In this document: positions 43,933 through 52,886 of the stretch, piece by piece
How positions within the stretch are numbered: the first letter of the stretch is position 1
Layout of the letters: the number at the start of each line of letters is the position of its first letter
Assembly (NCBI GenBank): GCA_903903925.1
Contig: CAIVAU010000095.1
Location: 1-56,661, forward strand
Direction: 5' to 3'
Length of the DNA stretch: 56,661 bases
Origin: an uncultured cyanobacterium
GTDB lineage: Bacteria > Cyanobacteriota > Cyanobacteriia > Cyanobacteriales > Nostocaceae
The notes under the pieces: model-generated
The model's database searches: none
Seen by the model: only the letters and a program-made list of their open reading frames with translations
What the model was told of the DNA's origin: nothing
Program-made: the position numbers and the translations under genes

Positions 43933-45480
43933 ATGAAGAATTTTCTCATTAAAAATCAAAACAAAGCGCTGTTCATTCTATTATTAGCGGAAACAATATT
44001 GTATTATTTTTGTGGCCATCTATTGATAGAGTCAGCATATAAATCCGAGTCAATTTCTGTTTTTAATGACCTCTTTAAAGGCAGAACAAAAAACTCTCTT
44101 GTATTTTATTTACACAGAGCAGATTTATTTTATTCTACTATCAATATAGTATTGTATTCTTTTATCTATGCCTTATCTTTATTATTAAGAACATTTTCTG
44201 AGCAAAAACAAAGTTCAAGAAATATTCAAATTAACATAACAAGAACTAACCTGCTATCAATCATTAAAAACAAAGAAATTCTGCCTTCATTTATATTATT
44301 CTTTATTTTCTCTATTTTGTATATTTATTTAGGATTATCCCTCGTAGGTCAGCATGATAAAATAGATTTTTTGGGGGGGGATATTTGGAAAGCTGGTCGC
44401 GCTTGGACAACTTTTTCTGCTACAAAGCCCACTTACTTTAAAGGTTCGCATCCGCTGTTTTTATTATTCGTGTGTCCTTGGGGTTCACTGTTAAATTCAT
44501 TGACTAAATCACCTGAAGTAACTGTAACAATATTAGATTCTTTATTTGGTGCTTTTGCTGTTTTTCTGTCATCTATATTTTTCAAAAAACTCACGAATAA
44601 ATCTACTCAAGCTTTACTTTTAGCTACTGTATTCGGTTTAAGTATGAGTCAATTAGTTTTTTCTTCTGTGCCAGAAACTTATGCTTTAGCTGGTTGCAGT
44701 ATTATTACAACTTATATATTATTTTTAACTTGTTTGCAAGAGAAAAAGTTATATATTGGATACTGGATTTTAGCCGGGCTATTCACTTTTAGTGTAACAA
44801 TTACTAACTTTACTCAAACCTTGATTTGTTTTATTATAACTGTCTTAATTTTAAGAAGAGGTAAGACTACATTGACTGTAATTTTAGAATTTATAGGCTC
44901 TGTAGTCGCTCTGGCGTTTATCTTAAGTATTTTTCAAAAAATTATAATTACTCATGCTCCTTATTTCTTTATGCCTGATACGGTAGGTACGGAGACAAAG
45001 TATATACATTCATTCTTATCGGCACAGCCATTAATAGTTATGAAAGAATTAGTTAAGCACTTTTTCGTAGTGAACTTTGTTTCTCCATATCCATTTATGG
45101 GTATTAGTTCAGAGAATCACTCTCAAATAGAGTTAACATTTTTCATGCATAAATTAAACTATAGCTTGATTGGTGGCATAGGAACAATTATTTGGTTATG
45201 TTTATTAATTCCTGGATTTTTAAAAAATATCTTATCTGTTCACAAGAATGCTTTAATTTTAGCTCTTGGGGGAAGCCTATTATTTAATATGGCTTTTCAT
45301 TCTTTTTTTGGAACTGATGAGATGTTTCTTTATACTTGCAATTTTACTTTTATAGTTTTAGCTTTAGCTATTCATAAACTTTTTTTAAATCAAGTTTATT
45401 TTAAAATAGGATTAGTATTACTAATTATTTTTATGTTAATTAATAACTTAATGATTATGGAAAAAATAATAAACCTGTAA
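43933..45480 (+). CDS. Multi-span membrane protein, possibly GT-C type, AT-rich
   Basis: 515 residues with about twelve membrane helices. The first loop after residue 140 contains DKIDFLGGDIWKAGRAWTTF and KPTYFKGSHPLFLLFVCPWG, and later VPETYALAGCSI. The acidic residue in the first external loop with many helices resembles lipid-linked-sugar glycosyltransferases (GT39/GT83-like), but no family signature is decisive. Codons are strongly AT-biased compared with its neighbours, suggesting horizontal origin. AGG before the ATG gives a start. It is convergent with the SMR/HAD/UbiA-type gene set. Confidence 0.55.
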   Translation: MKNFLIKNQNKALFILLLAETILYYFCGHLLIESAYKSESISVFNDLFKGRTKNSLVFYLHRADLFYSTINIVLYSFIYALSLLLRTFSEQKQSSRNIQINITRTNLLSIIKNKEILPSFILFFIFSILYIYLGLSLVGQHDKIDFLGGDIWKAGRAWTTFSATKPTYFKGSHPLFLLFVCPWGSLLNSLTKSPEVTVTILDSLFGAFAVFLSSIFFKKLTNKSTQALLLATVFGLSMSQLVFSSVPETYALAGCSIITTYILFLTCLQEKKLYIGYWILAGLFTFSVTITNFTQTLICFIITVLILRRGKTTLTVILEFIGSVVALAFILSIFQKIIITHAPYFFMPDTVGTETKYIHSFLSAQPLIVMKELVKHFFVVNFVSPYPFMGISSENHSQIELTFFMHKLNYSLIGGIGTIIWLCLLIPGFLKNILSVHKNALILALGGSLLFNMAFHSFFGTDEMFLYTCNFTFIVLALAIHKLFLNQVYFKIGLVLLIIFMLINNLMIMEKIINL

Positions 45481-45518
45481 GTATGATTGAGAAAAGGTAA
45501 CAGGAGAAAGGGCAAGTT

Positions 45519-45857
45519 TCAAGCACGTTTGGCTAAAAAGATTACCAAAATTCCACTCAATAGCAAGCCCACTCCCAACCATTGAGAAAACAATACTTTT
45601 TCTTTGAAAATGGTAGAGCCGACTATTGTTGTCGCCACAACCGTTAATCCAATGACTACAGGGTAGGCAATAGATAAATTAAATTTTCCCAAAATCAAAA
45701 TATAAAATATTGTACTCATACCGTATAAACAAATACCTCCAATCAAATAGATATTTAAGGGATTTGAACCTGCTCCTAGTTTCAAGAAAGTCTGAGCGCT
45801 GGTATTTAAAGCAACTGTTAGTAAAATAAGCAAGTTAAAAAAAAGCTGGCTACTCAT
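45519..45857 (-). CDS. Small multidrug-resistance/EamA-like transporter
   Basis: 112 residues from ATG 45855-45857 (MSSQLFFNLLILLTVALN); a TTG two codons upstream is possible. Four membrane helices with the pattern FNLSIAYPVVIGLTVVATTIVGSTIFKEKVLFSQWLGVGLLLSGILVIFL are typical of SMR proteins; some relatives (ArnE/ArnF) flip lipid-linked sugars. It starts nine bases after the HAD gene, clearly one operon. A flippase for a polyprenyl-linked sugar is plausible given the UbiA-type gene upstream, but this is inference. Confidence 0.72.
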   Translation of the reverse strand: MSSQLFFNLLILLTVALNTSAQTFLKLGAGSNPLNIYLIGGICLYGMSTIFYILILGKFNLSIAYPVVIGLTVVATTIVGSTIFKEKVLFSQWLGVGLLLSGILVIFLAKRA

Positions 45858-45866
45858 GATCAAAAA

Positions 45867-46484
45867 TTATCGGTACTTAGTAACATCAAATTCCCAAATT
45901 TCGTGTCCGGGTGGATATGGTTGTTGAACCCATTTTCCTGCAAGTTTTTCCCACCATCGGGGGGGATGTGGCAAAGTAGCAACTTGGATGTAGCTACACC
46001 CACAGAGCCATGCTCCCACAAAATCGGTATGCAAACTATCGCCAATTACGACTACGTGTTTGGCTCGCAGCTGCATATGAGCCATTGCATGGCGAAATGC
46101 CGGGGGAAATGGCTTTTTGGCTGGACTCAGAGATGGAATATCGAGATGATGAGACCAAAATTTGACCCGATAGCGACGTTTCCCATTAGAGAGAATAAAA
46201 AATTGCAATCCGGCCAATTTTGCTTGTGTGATCCATTCTTGGGCCCTAGGAGATAGGTAGCGGTCATCTTCCGAAACTATCGTGTTATCTAAATCGAGGA
46301 TGATCCCTTGAATGCCACAGGTTTTTAGCCAGTCAATTTCGATGCTTGCCAGTGTATCGGCTTGTCGCGGTAGTCTGTGAAGGTTCCTTTTAAAACCTAG
46401 TCGGTCGTCTCCCTGGATGCGCAAACGCAGCCAAGAGGTAAAAGTCCTGGACAGTTTTCTAAAAACATCCTTGGGCTGTCTCAC
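45867..46484 (-). CDS. YqeG family HAD-IIIA phosphatase
   Basis: 205 residues, GTG start. The HAD motifs are visible: GIILDLDNTIV (nucleophile and +2 Asp), FFILSNGKRRY (motif II), LSPAKKPFP (Lys of motif III) and VVIGDSLHTDFVGAWLCG (motif IV). Members dephosphorylate small substrates; the substrate here is unknown. AGGA from the heptamer tract TAACTCCTAACTCC lies six bases before the GTG, so the repeat supplies its ribosome-binding site. It is the middle gene of the UbiA-type, HAD and SMR set. Confidence 0.85.
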   Translation of the reverse strand: MRQPKDVFRKLSRTFTSWLRLRIQGDDRLGFKRNLHRLPRQADTLASIEIDWLKTCGIQGIILDLDNTIVSEDDRYLSPRAQEWITQAKLAGLQFFILSNGKRRYRVKFWSHHLDIPSLSPAKKPFPPAFRHAMAHMQLRAKHVVVIGDSLHTDFVGAWLCGCSYIQVATLPHPPRWWEKLAGKWVQQPYPPGHEIWEFDVTKYR

Positions 46485-46514
46485 ACTTAGTCCTAACTCC
46501 TAACTCCTAACTAT

Positions 46515-47498
46515 TTATACAATCATTCCTTGCTTTTTCAGCCAGAGAATTGCAAAGCAGGTGATAATCCAACTGATCACAGTGACAAGGATCGGTATGT
46601 CTTTTAACAAGACTTCTTCAGGTTGCTCACTGCGTCCGCCTTGCGGAAGGTTGTCACTGTGATTGGCAATCTCGTGAGGATCACTCAGAAGTTGATAGCG
46701 AAAAATGCCATACAAGACAAACGGCAAAGTGACCAGCATCCAGGAGGTGGATGCTCCATGAAGGGAGGGACCAGCACTCCAGAGAGCATAGGTGACAACT
46801 GTGCCAGTAGTGACGACATTTTCCATGCGACTTAACAGGGGTAGGGAGTAGCGTTTGAGTACAGCACGGGGTTTAGTACCATTGATTTGCGTCAACCGCA
46901 GTTCTGCTTTACGTTTCTCTATCCCTAAAAACAGCGCCAGCATTGCCGTACAGAGTAAAAACCAAGCTGATAAAACAATGTTGGTGGCAGCAGCACCAGC
47001 CAAGGCTCGCAGGACAAATCCGGTAGCGATCGCCCCAATGTCCAAAATCACCATCCGTTTTAGGCGCACATTATAGGCGATTTGCAGTAGGGCGTATGCA
47101 GTGATAGCTGCACCCAATTGGGGAGACCTCAACCAGCCAACAATCAAAGCAATACCCAATAGTACGAATGCCAGAAGTGTTGCTACTCGGATGTTAACTA
47201 ATCCCGCAGCAATTGGTCGCTTACACTTGACAGGATGCTGACGGTCAGATTCGACATCTACAATGTCATTGATTAAATAAAAACCACTTGATGCACAACA
47301 AAATAATATAAATGCTAGTAGGCTACCTAACAAAGATTCCAAATTGATACTAAAAGCAAACAGCGGTGCTGCAAATACTACTAAGTTTTTTGTCCATTGT
47401 CGCGGTCGTAGAGCAGCTAAATGATACTTTAATCTCTTGGAGCTAGCTGCTATGAAAACTGAATATTTTTCTAGGAGCGAATTACGCCGCGAGTCCAT
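46515..47498 (-). CDS. UbiA-family decaprenyl-phosphate phosphoribosyltransferase-like protein
   Basis: 327 residues, eight to nine membrane helices. RPRQWTKNLVVFAAPLFAF and the first Asp-rich motif NDIVDVESDRQHPVKCKRPIAAG, followed by YNVRLKRMVILDIGAIA, match the subfamily that moves phosphoribose onto a polyprenyl phosphate (first step toward decaprenyl-phosphoryl-arabinose in mycobacteria). QGGRSEQPEEVLLKDIP near the C-terminus is also typical. In cyanobacteria the product is not established. It heads a tight minus-strand set with the HAD and SMR genes. An apparent insertion NHSDNLPQG interrupts the usual C-terminal loop. Confidence 0.85.
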   Translation of the reverse strand: MDSRRNSLLEKYSVFIAASSKRLKYHLAALRPRQWTKNLVVFAAPLFAFSINLESLLGSLLAFILFCCASSGFYLINDIVDVESDRQHPVKCKRPIAAGLVNIRVATLLAFVLLGIALIVGWLRSPQLGAAITAYALLQIAYNVRLKRMVILDIGAIATGFVLRALAGAAATNIVLSAWFLLCTAMLALFLGIEKRKAELRLTQINGTKPRAVLKRYSLPLLSRMENVVTTGTVVTYALWSAGPSLHGASTSWMLVTLPFVLYGIFRYQLLSDPHEIANHSDNLPQGGRSEQPEEVLLKDIPILVTVISWIITCFAILWLKKQGMIV

Positions 47499-47651
47499 AA
47501 ATATAACGCCTTTGTATCTCCAGAGAATAGAGAGTTTCTGTAACCTTTAGTTGCAAAATCCCAACGTTTATTGTATTTTAAAATACTAAATATCAACAAC
47601 AGCATATATACCCAAAGTAAAGCGATACTAGTGTTGGCTAGGTAAAAAGAT

Positions 47652-47978
47652 TTGAACAGGAGCGTAAATCCAAAAGAGTTAGAAATAGAGTTTTGGCAAG
47701 ACTTAACAACATTGGAACAGGACCGTAAAATGGCTTACATTACCACAGGCGAACGCATTGGCTATAAGCGCGGAATAGAGGAAGGTGAGCAGAGGCAGCA
47801 GAGGCTAATTCTACGGCTACTACAAAAACGAGTCGGAGAGTTGACAGAAGAAGCGATCGCCTCTGTTCAGTCGCTAAATGTGACTCAGTTGGAAGAATTA
47901 GGTGAAGCTCTGCTAGATTTTACACAGATTGATGATTTGCTTCACTGGCTGGAAGCTAATCGAGGAGTTAGGAGTTAG
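47652..47978 (+). pseudogene. C-terminal DUF4351 remnant of an Rpn-type protein
   Basis: The frame reads TLEQDRKMAYITTGERIGYK, then EEGEQRQQRLILRLLQKRV and QLEELGEALLDFTQIDDLLHWLEA, i.e. the DUF4351 domain and the linker that precedes it. The N-terminal nuclease-like domain, about 200 residues, is absent, and only a TTG at 47652 or an ATG at 47730 could start it. The final GVRS and stop come from GGAGTTA heptamers. It is most likely a truncated relic, though expression of a short DUF4351 protein from 47730 cannot be excluded. Confidence 0.7.
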
Positions 47979-47991
47979 GAGTTTTTTAAGA

Positions 47992-50166
47992 CTACAATTT
48001 GGGCAATATTTCTGGTAATAACTGACCAGGAATTTTAGATAAAGCAAGATTTTGCCCATGTATTCCTAATTCATTATGAAAAGCGCGAATAGTTTTTACT
48101 ATGTAAGCGATGGTTGTTTGATAAACCTCAGATTGTTTGTTCAACACATTTAGGGCATGTAGATGATTGTCTAGTGCTGCTTCTAGATGATGAGAACGAA
48201 TTTCTTTGTCACCATGAAAATAAGGATCTGTTACGAGTTGATAATGGGCTAGTCCCAAGTTGTTATGAGTTGTCCCCGCATCAAAACTCAAAGACACTCC
48301 ACTCAGTGAGTGAGCCAGAGCAAGTGCTTCGTCGTAAGCGGTGATGCACATTTCTAATAACTTCTGACGCTCTTCGTTGGTTGTTTGCGGGAGGGTGGCT
48401 AAATGCCAGTAAGCTGTGCCAAGATTATTTTGGGTGGCGGAGCAAGCGGCTGGAACGTTTGCTGCAGTGCGGTACTTTAATGCTTCCCCATAAGCATCAA
48501 TAGCTAACTGGAGATTTTCCTGTGGCTGTTCGTATTGTGCAATATTCCAGTAAGCAGTGCCAATGTTATTTTGAATCATGCCATACTTGAAAGGCTCCTG
48601 TTCAACGCTGTAGTGAGCTAGTGCCAGGTTATAAGCGATGATCGCTTTCTTCAGATTTTCGACAGGTTGATTGTGTTGTGCTAGATGCCAGTATGCTGTA
48701 CCCAAATTGTTTTGGCAAGCAGCATACTTCAAAGGCTCCATCTCAGATGTACGCAAGCGGATTGCTTCGCTATAAGCTAAAACTGCTTGCTGCCAGTTTT
48801 CCGCTGGTGCAGAAAAACGAGCTAAATCACCGTAAGCTGTCCCCAGATTATTTTGCACGCGAGCATAAGTTTCAGAATGTGTCTGGGATGAAATCAGCTT
48901 TAAAGCTAACTGGTAAAATTCAATTCCCTGTTCTATGTAAGCTTGTCCTTCTTCAGAGTTGGGTGGTGTGCGAGACAACATCCAGTAAAGTGTACCTAAG
49001 TCATTTAAAATATCCGGCACTTGGGGTGAGGAATCATCGTAAGTGATTGCCTCTTGATAAGCCAGAATTGCCACCATCAGGTTTTCTAGTGTTGAGTGTC
49101 CTTGCTCTACACGAAGACGATATAAGTTGCCTAAGCGATGATAAGCTGCGGCTAGTCCTCCCCCGGAAACTTTCTTGGAGTGTAATTCCCCAATTTCATG
49201 CAGAATTTGCTGCACTTGCAAGTTCTGGTCTTTGTCTTCAATTGTGGTATTGATCGTTGCCAGTACTAGTTCTGTTAACTCTTTGCTAATGTGGGACAAA
49301 CTCTCTGATGATGGGCTATTGCTAGCACTTGCTTTGTGGGTTGGTTCTTCTTGATCAGGTTTGGCTGCAAATAATTCCAATTTTGATAAGGGACTTTCCT
49401 GCAGTTTGTGTCCGCGATTCGCTTGAGTATCTGTCTGGAAATCAAAATCTTCCTGAGTGACTGATTCTTCCAAAATGGATTGCTCAATATTCCCTAAATC
49501 TAAATTTCTTGAACTTGAACTAGGAAAACGTTCTGGTGAGCTTTTACCTTTAGTCGTTGGTGTTGGTTCTCCGGCAAACACAAAAATACCAGTACGGCAA
49601 CGCCAAAACTGTGGCGCTGACTGCTGAATAGCATACAACCAAGGACGTGGTATCCACAATAGTAGGCTGGATTCAAGGAAACGGTTGGACTCAATGTCCG
49701 ATAAATTCTGTTCAGTTGAGCGCAAATAGTGTAAAAATAGACGCTGTACTGTCACTTGCTGTCTAGTCAGCTGCTCAACACCCACAATCTGAAATGCTGG
49801 TATTGGCAAGGATCGTCCGGGGGTGTCTTGGGATGCTCCAACGATCGGCGGTGGATAATTGGCTAACCATTGATTGATCTGCGCTATAGGATTAGGATCA
49901 CTTAAATTTAACCGCAAGGTCACTAATCGCGGATAGGCTGGCGTACTGGCTTCCTGTGAATCTGATGGCTGATAGAGGACTTGTCCGACTGGAAAAGCCA
50001 AAGTAGAATGCAAACGAGCCGCTACCTGATTTCTTAAATTTAAGTCATCACATACCGCCAAAAAAATTTGTCGCCGCAAACCAAGACTTAAGGCAAGTTT
50101 CAGACGGTGATATACTTGCCGATTCCAAGCAAAATTGGGGGAGTGTGCAGTATCATTCACGCTCAT
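47992..50166 (-). CDS. Tetratricopeptide repeat protein with N-terminal domain of unknown type
   Basis: 724 residues from ATG 50164-50166 (MSVNDTAHSPNFAWNRQVYH). An extension to 50316 would run through a dispersed repeat (GGCGGGGTAATCCCC near 50223) and is rejected. The first 190 or so residues contain GLRRQIFLAVCDDLNLRNQVAARLHS and look like a compact alpha/beta domain. A polar linker follows. From about residue 335 onward TPR units recur, with NNLGTAYWHLA or close variants at least five times. It is a protein-protein scaffold, cytoplasmic. Partners are unknown. Confidence 0.82.
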   Translation of the reverse strand: MSVNDTAHSPNFAWNRQVYHRLKLALSLGLRRQIFLAVCDDLNLRNQVAARLHSTLAFPVGQVLYQPSDSQEASTPAYPRLVTLRLNLSDPNPIAQINQWLANYPPPIVGASQDTPGRSLPIPAFQIVGVEQLTRQQVTVQRLFLHYLRSTEQNLSDIESNRFLESSLLLWIPRPWLYAIQQSAPQFWRCRTGIFVFAGEPTPTTKGKSSPERFPSSSSRNLDLGNIEQSILEESVTQEDFDFQTDTQANRGHKLQESPLSKLELFAAKPDQEEPTHKASASNSPSSESLSHISKELTELVLATINTTIEDKDQNLQVQQILHEIGELHSKKVSGGGLAAAYHRLGNLYRLRVEQGHSTLENLMVAILAYQEAITYDDSSPQVPDILNDLGTLYWMLSRTPPNSEEGQAYIEQGIEFYQLALKLISSQTHSETYARVQNNLGTAYGDLARFSAPAENWQQAVLAYSEAIRLRTSEMEPLKYAACQNNLGTAYWHLAQHNQPVENLKKAIIAYNLALAHYSVEQEPFKYGMIQNNIGTAYWNIAQYEQPQENLQLAIDAYGEALKYRTAANVPAACSATQNNLGTAYWHLATLPQTTNEERQKLLEMCITAYDEALALAHSLSGVSLSFDAGTTHNNLGLAHYQLVTDPYFHGDKEIRSHHLEAALDNHLHALNVLNKQSEVYQTTIAYIVKTIRAFHNELGIHGQNLALSKIPGQLLPEILPKL

Positions 50167-50466
50167 GGTGGCTAAAGAGCCAAAACGCAGTGTATAAACC
50201 CTTACAGAATAATTCAGGAGTAGCGGCGGGGTAATCCCCTCCGTACAGAAGTCTGAAGTAAAAAAGACTTTGTGTCTAGCTTTTAGACAAAAGCATTGTA
50301 CTTCACTTACTTGCAATCTGCTGTAAGGGGTGTAAGCAGCTATAATCTTAACTATGCCTATGGTTTTCAGGTAGTCGTTGCTTTGCTCAGGATAAATCTA
50401 GGCTTTATAATCCAAAGGGTTAAAAAGTGTCTAATTATACTAAAAACCGATGTGATTGTAACATAC

Positions 50467-50500
50467 AAAAAAACCAGGTTCCTAGACAGTTGGGAACCTG
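50467..50500 (-). terminator. Intrinsic terminator of psb34
   Basis: On the minus strand CAGGTTCC and GGAACCTG form an eight-base stem with a ten-base loop, followed after one base by seven T. It lies about 40 bases after the psb34 stop and is a canonical rho-independent terminator. Confidence 0.85.
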
Positions 50501-50538
50501 CAAGAAGACAAAAATTGGTTTCCTAAAACAGTTGATTA

Positions 50539-50718
50539 TCAAGTAGCATTTGAAACAGAGAAGGCGACGAAAATCAAACCACCTACTAAAATTACAGCAG
50601 TGAGTCCTAGAATAATATAATTTCGCTTTTGCCCTCCCGTGGGAGGTTCTGCTCGATAAACTTTTGGTTCATTAGCAAAGTTATTCAGACGACCACCATC
50701 TTCTGTTGTGTAGGGCAT
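50539..50718 (-). CDS. psb34: Photosystem II assembly protein Psb34
   Basis: 59 residues: MPYTTEDGGRLNNFANEPKV, then the YRAEPPTGGQKRNY motif and one membrane helix (about 34-56). This is the ssl1498-type family, named Psb34, a one-helix protein that binds the photosystem II assembly intermediate near CP47 after release of Hlips. AGGAA stands eight bases before the ATG. A separate small gene with its own terminator, located between the TPR gene and thiO-thiG. It is missed by length-limited gene finding. Confidence 0.9.
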   Translation of the reverse strand: MPYTTEDGGRLNNFANEPKVYRAEPPTGGQKRNYIILGLTAVILVGGLIFVAFSVSNAT

Positions 50719-50770
50719 GAATTAAGTTCCTGATTCTGCTCATTTATTTTATGTTACATAATTTTTGTCA

Positions 50771-52780
50771 TTAGTCATTAGTAATTGTGCCAGTCATGGG
50801 TGAACTAGCGCTGGCGGAACTTTTAGTCGGCATTCTACCTGCAATATATGCCAGACGACCAGCAAGTGTTGCTAGATTCATTGCTTGAGCCATTGCAGGT
50901 GGATTTTTTGCTAGTGCGATCGCGCTATTAACCAATAAAGCATCTGCACCCATTTCCATTGATTGTGCTGCTTCAGATGGCGTTCCAATGCCAGCGTCTA
51001 CAACTACCGGCACACTAGCATTTTCAATAATGATCGCGATATTAGCTGTTGTTTTCAACCCCTGTCCAGAACCAATGGGTGAAGCCAAAGGCATTACCGT
51101 AGCACAGCCTACTTCTTCCAAGCGCTTTGCCAACATTGGATCGGCGTTGATGTAGGGCAACACAGCAAAACCTTCTTTCACCAGTTGTTCTGCTGCTTGT
51201 AGAGTGCCAATGGGGTCTGGAAGGAGATATTTGAGGTCAGGAATGACTTCTAACTTGACGAAGTTGTTATCTTCCTGTCCTAGGAGTTTTGCCATTTCCC
51301 GCCCCAAACGTGCCACGCGAATTGCTTCGTCTGCAGTTTGACAACCTGCGGTGTTAGGTAACATCCAAATCTTTGTCCAATCCAGTGCTTGGGCTAAACC
51401 TTCGTGTCCAGGCGCATTGGTTTGTACCCGTCGCACTGCTACAGTCACAATTTGACAACCGCTAGCGGCGATGCTTTGCTGCATTTCCTCAATACTACGG
51501 TACTTACCGGTTCCTGTCATTAAGCGAGATTGAAAAGTTTTACCAGCGATAATCAATCCTGAGTCTGGAATGGAAACTCTTGTAGAGATAGGGGTTAGCG
51601 CTTCTGGAGTGGGAATAGAAAGTGTGAGCATGGGTTTGGTGGTAGATGGCTTGGCTTGGAAGCGTGAGTAGTTGAAATGAGTCAGTAGAGGGTCAGACTT
51701 TTGCTCCCAAATCAATTCAGCAATCAATTTCGCTGTTACAGGTGCTAAGAGAATACCATTGCGGTAATGACCAGTCGCAAATGTTAAGTTATTGCAGGGG
51801 CTGGTTCCAAGGATGGGTAATTCATCAGGGGTGGTAGGACGAAATCCCCACCACAATTCCTGAATAGGATAATCCTGTAATTGAGGATATAACCGAATAG
51901 CTCTTTCCAGTAAGCTTTGAATGCCCTTGGGAGTGTTGTGGGGAGTGAAGCCCACATCTTCGCAAGTCGCCCCAATGATAATTTGCCGATCTCGTCGGGG
52001 TACGATGTAAATATTCTGCCCATACAAAATCCGTGCTAACGGCAATTCCGGCAGAAATTCCGGCACTCTTACACTGAGCATTTGCCCTTTTACTGGACGC
52101 AAGGGAAGCGGTAACAATTCCTTCGACCAAGCACCTGCGGCTAGAACATAATGTTCGGCGCGAATTTCTCCGGCGTTTGTTTGGACGCCAATAACTTGCC
52201 GCTGCTGCTGCCTAATTCCTTCTACTGTGATGCCTTCTTTGAGTTCAACGCCAAGGGATTGAGCCGTGTTCAACAGTGCTTGTGCGAGTGTGCGATTGTC
52301 TACTTGTGCGTCTTCGGGATACCACCAACCACCAGCCACTTCTTTTCCCAAACCTGGCTGATGTTGATGAACACCTTCTCTATCTAACCAGTAGGAGGAG
52401 AGATGGGGGGGAGGAGAGAGAGGGGGGAGATGGGGGGGAAAAGAAGAATGACTTTCCCTGTCTCCATCTCCGCTTCCCACCTCTTCTTCATAAACTGGTG
52501 CTAAGATGCCACAGGGCCAGAAACCTGTGTTTAAACCTGTGAATTCTTCTAATTTGCAAGTCCAGTCATGATATAAAAACAGAGATCGTCGGCACATCTC
52601 TAACATTGGCCCTTCAGGAATTTTTTCAGCACTTGGTGCTAACATTCCTGCGGCAGCATGGGTGGCGGCGGCGCGGAAGCGGCGGCTGATAACGGTGACT
52701 CTTGCCCCGCGCAATTTTAGTTCAACAGCGATCGCCAAGCCAATAACGCCGCCACCAATAATTAAAACGTCATTAGTCAT
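50771..52780 (-). CDS. Bifunctional glycine oxidase ThiO / thiazole synthase ThiG
   Basis: 669 residues. Residues 1 to about 375 are ThiO: FAD site [22 protein letters not shown], later [13 protein letters not shown] and [23 protein letters not shown]. From about 400 to 655 is Thi[38 protein letters not shown] and [30 protein letters not shown]. ThiO makes dehydroglycine, used by ThiG in the thiazole half of thiamine; fusion is known in cyanobacteria. ThiS is not seen here. A repeat-coded insert (around residues 101-130) interrupts ThiO. The start codon and the final ITND plus stop lie within CATTAGT heptamers. Confidence 0.95.
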   Translation of the reverse strand: MTNDVLIIGGGVIGLAIAVELKLRGARVTVISRRFRAAATHAAAGMLAPSAEKIPEGPMLEMCRRSLFLYHDWTCKLEEFTGLNTGFWPCGILAPVYEEEVGSGDGDRESHSSFPPHLPPLSPPPHLSSYWLDREGVHQHQPGLGKEVAGGWWYPEDAQVDNRTLAQALLNTAQSLGVELKEGITVEGIRQQQRQVIGVQTNAGEIRAEHYVLAAGAWSKELLPLPLRPVKGQMLSVRVPEFLPELPLARILYGQNIYIVPRRDRQIIIGATCEDVGFTPHNTPKGIQSLLERAIRLYPQLQDYPIQELWWGFRPTTPDELPILGTSPCNNLTFATGHYRNGILLAPVTAKLIAELIWEQKSDPLLTHFNYSRFQAKPSTTKPMLTLSIPTPEALTPISTRVSIPDSGLIIAGKTFQSRLMTGTGKYRSIEEMQQSIAASGCQIVTVAVRRVQTNAPGHEGLAQALDWTKIWMLPNTAGCQTADEAIRVARLGREMAKLLGQEDNNFVKLEVIPDLKYLLPDPIGTLQAAEQLVKEGFAVLPYINADPMLAKRLEEVGCATVMPLASPIGSGQGLKTTANIAIIIENASVPVVVDAGIGTPSEAAQSMEMGADALLVNSAIALAKNPPAMAQAMNLATLAGRLAYIAGRMPTKSSASASSPMTGTITND
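52393..52480. repeat. G-rich repeat inserted in frame in the ThiO part
   Basis: A GAGATGGGGGGGAGGAGAG run and a second GGGGGGA run, then AGAAGAATGACTTTCCC. On the coding strand it encodes a Ser/Pro-rich peptide ([19 protein letters not shown]) between the conserved LAPVYEE and YWLDREG segments. The frame is kept. Confidence 0.75.
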
Positions 52781-52805
52781 TAGTCATTAGTCATTAGTCA
52801 TTAGT
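52771..52805. repeat. STRR heptamer array, 5 x CATTAGT, containing the thiO start
   Basis: Five perfect copies. The ATG of the ThiO-ThiG protein (52778-52780) and its second to fourth codons are inside the first two units. An in-frame TGA lies two codons upstream, so no longer start exists. Confidence 0.92.
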
Positions 52806-52886
52806 CACTCTTAACTTCTGTGGAGACGCGATAGCCCTTGTCTCAACAATTCCTAACTTCTAACTCCTAACGCACAACCACTACCA

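Noticed and set aside
50167..50316. Longer N-terminus for the TPR protein
   Set aside because: The extension crosses a GGCGGGGTAATCCCC repeat and has no conserved look; the ATG at 50166 begins the plausible domain.
52781..52886. TPP riboswitch before thiO-thiG
   Set aside because: No CUGAGA or ACC(U)GA-like conserved parts are visible; the leader is heptamer repeats.
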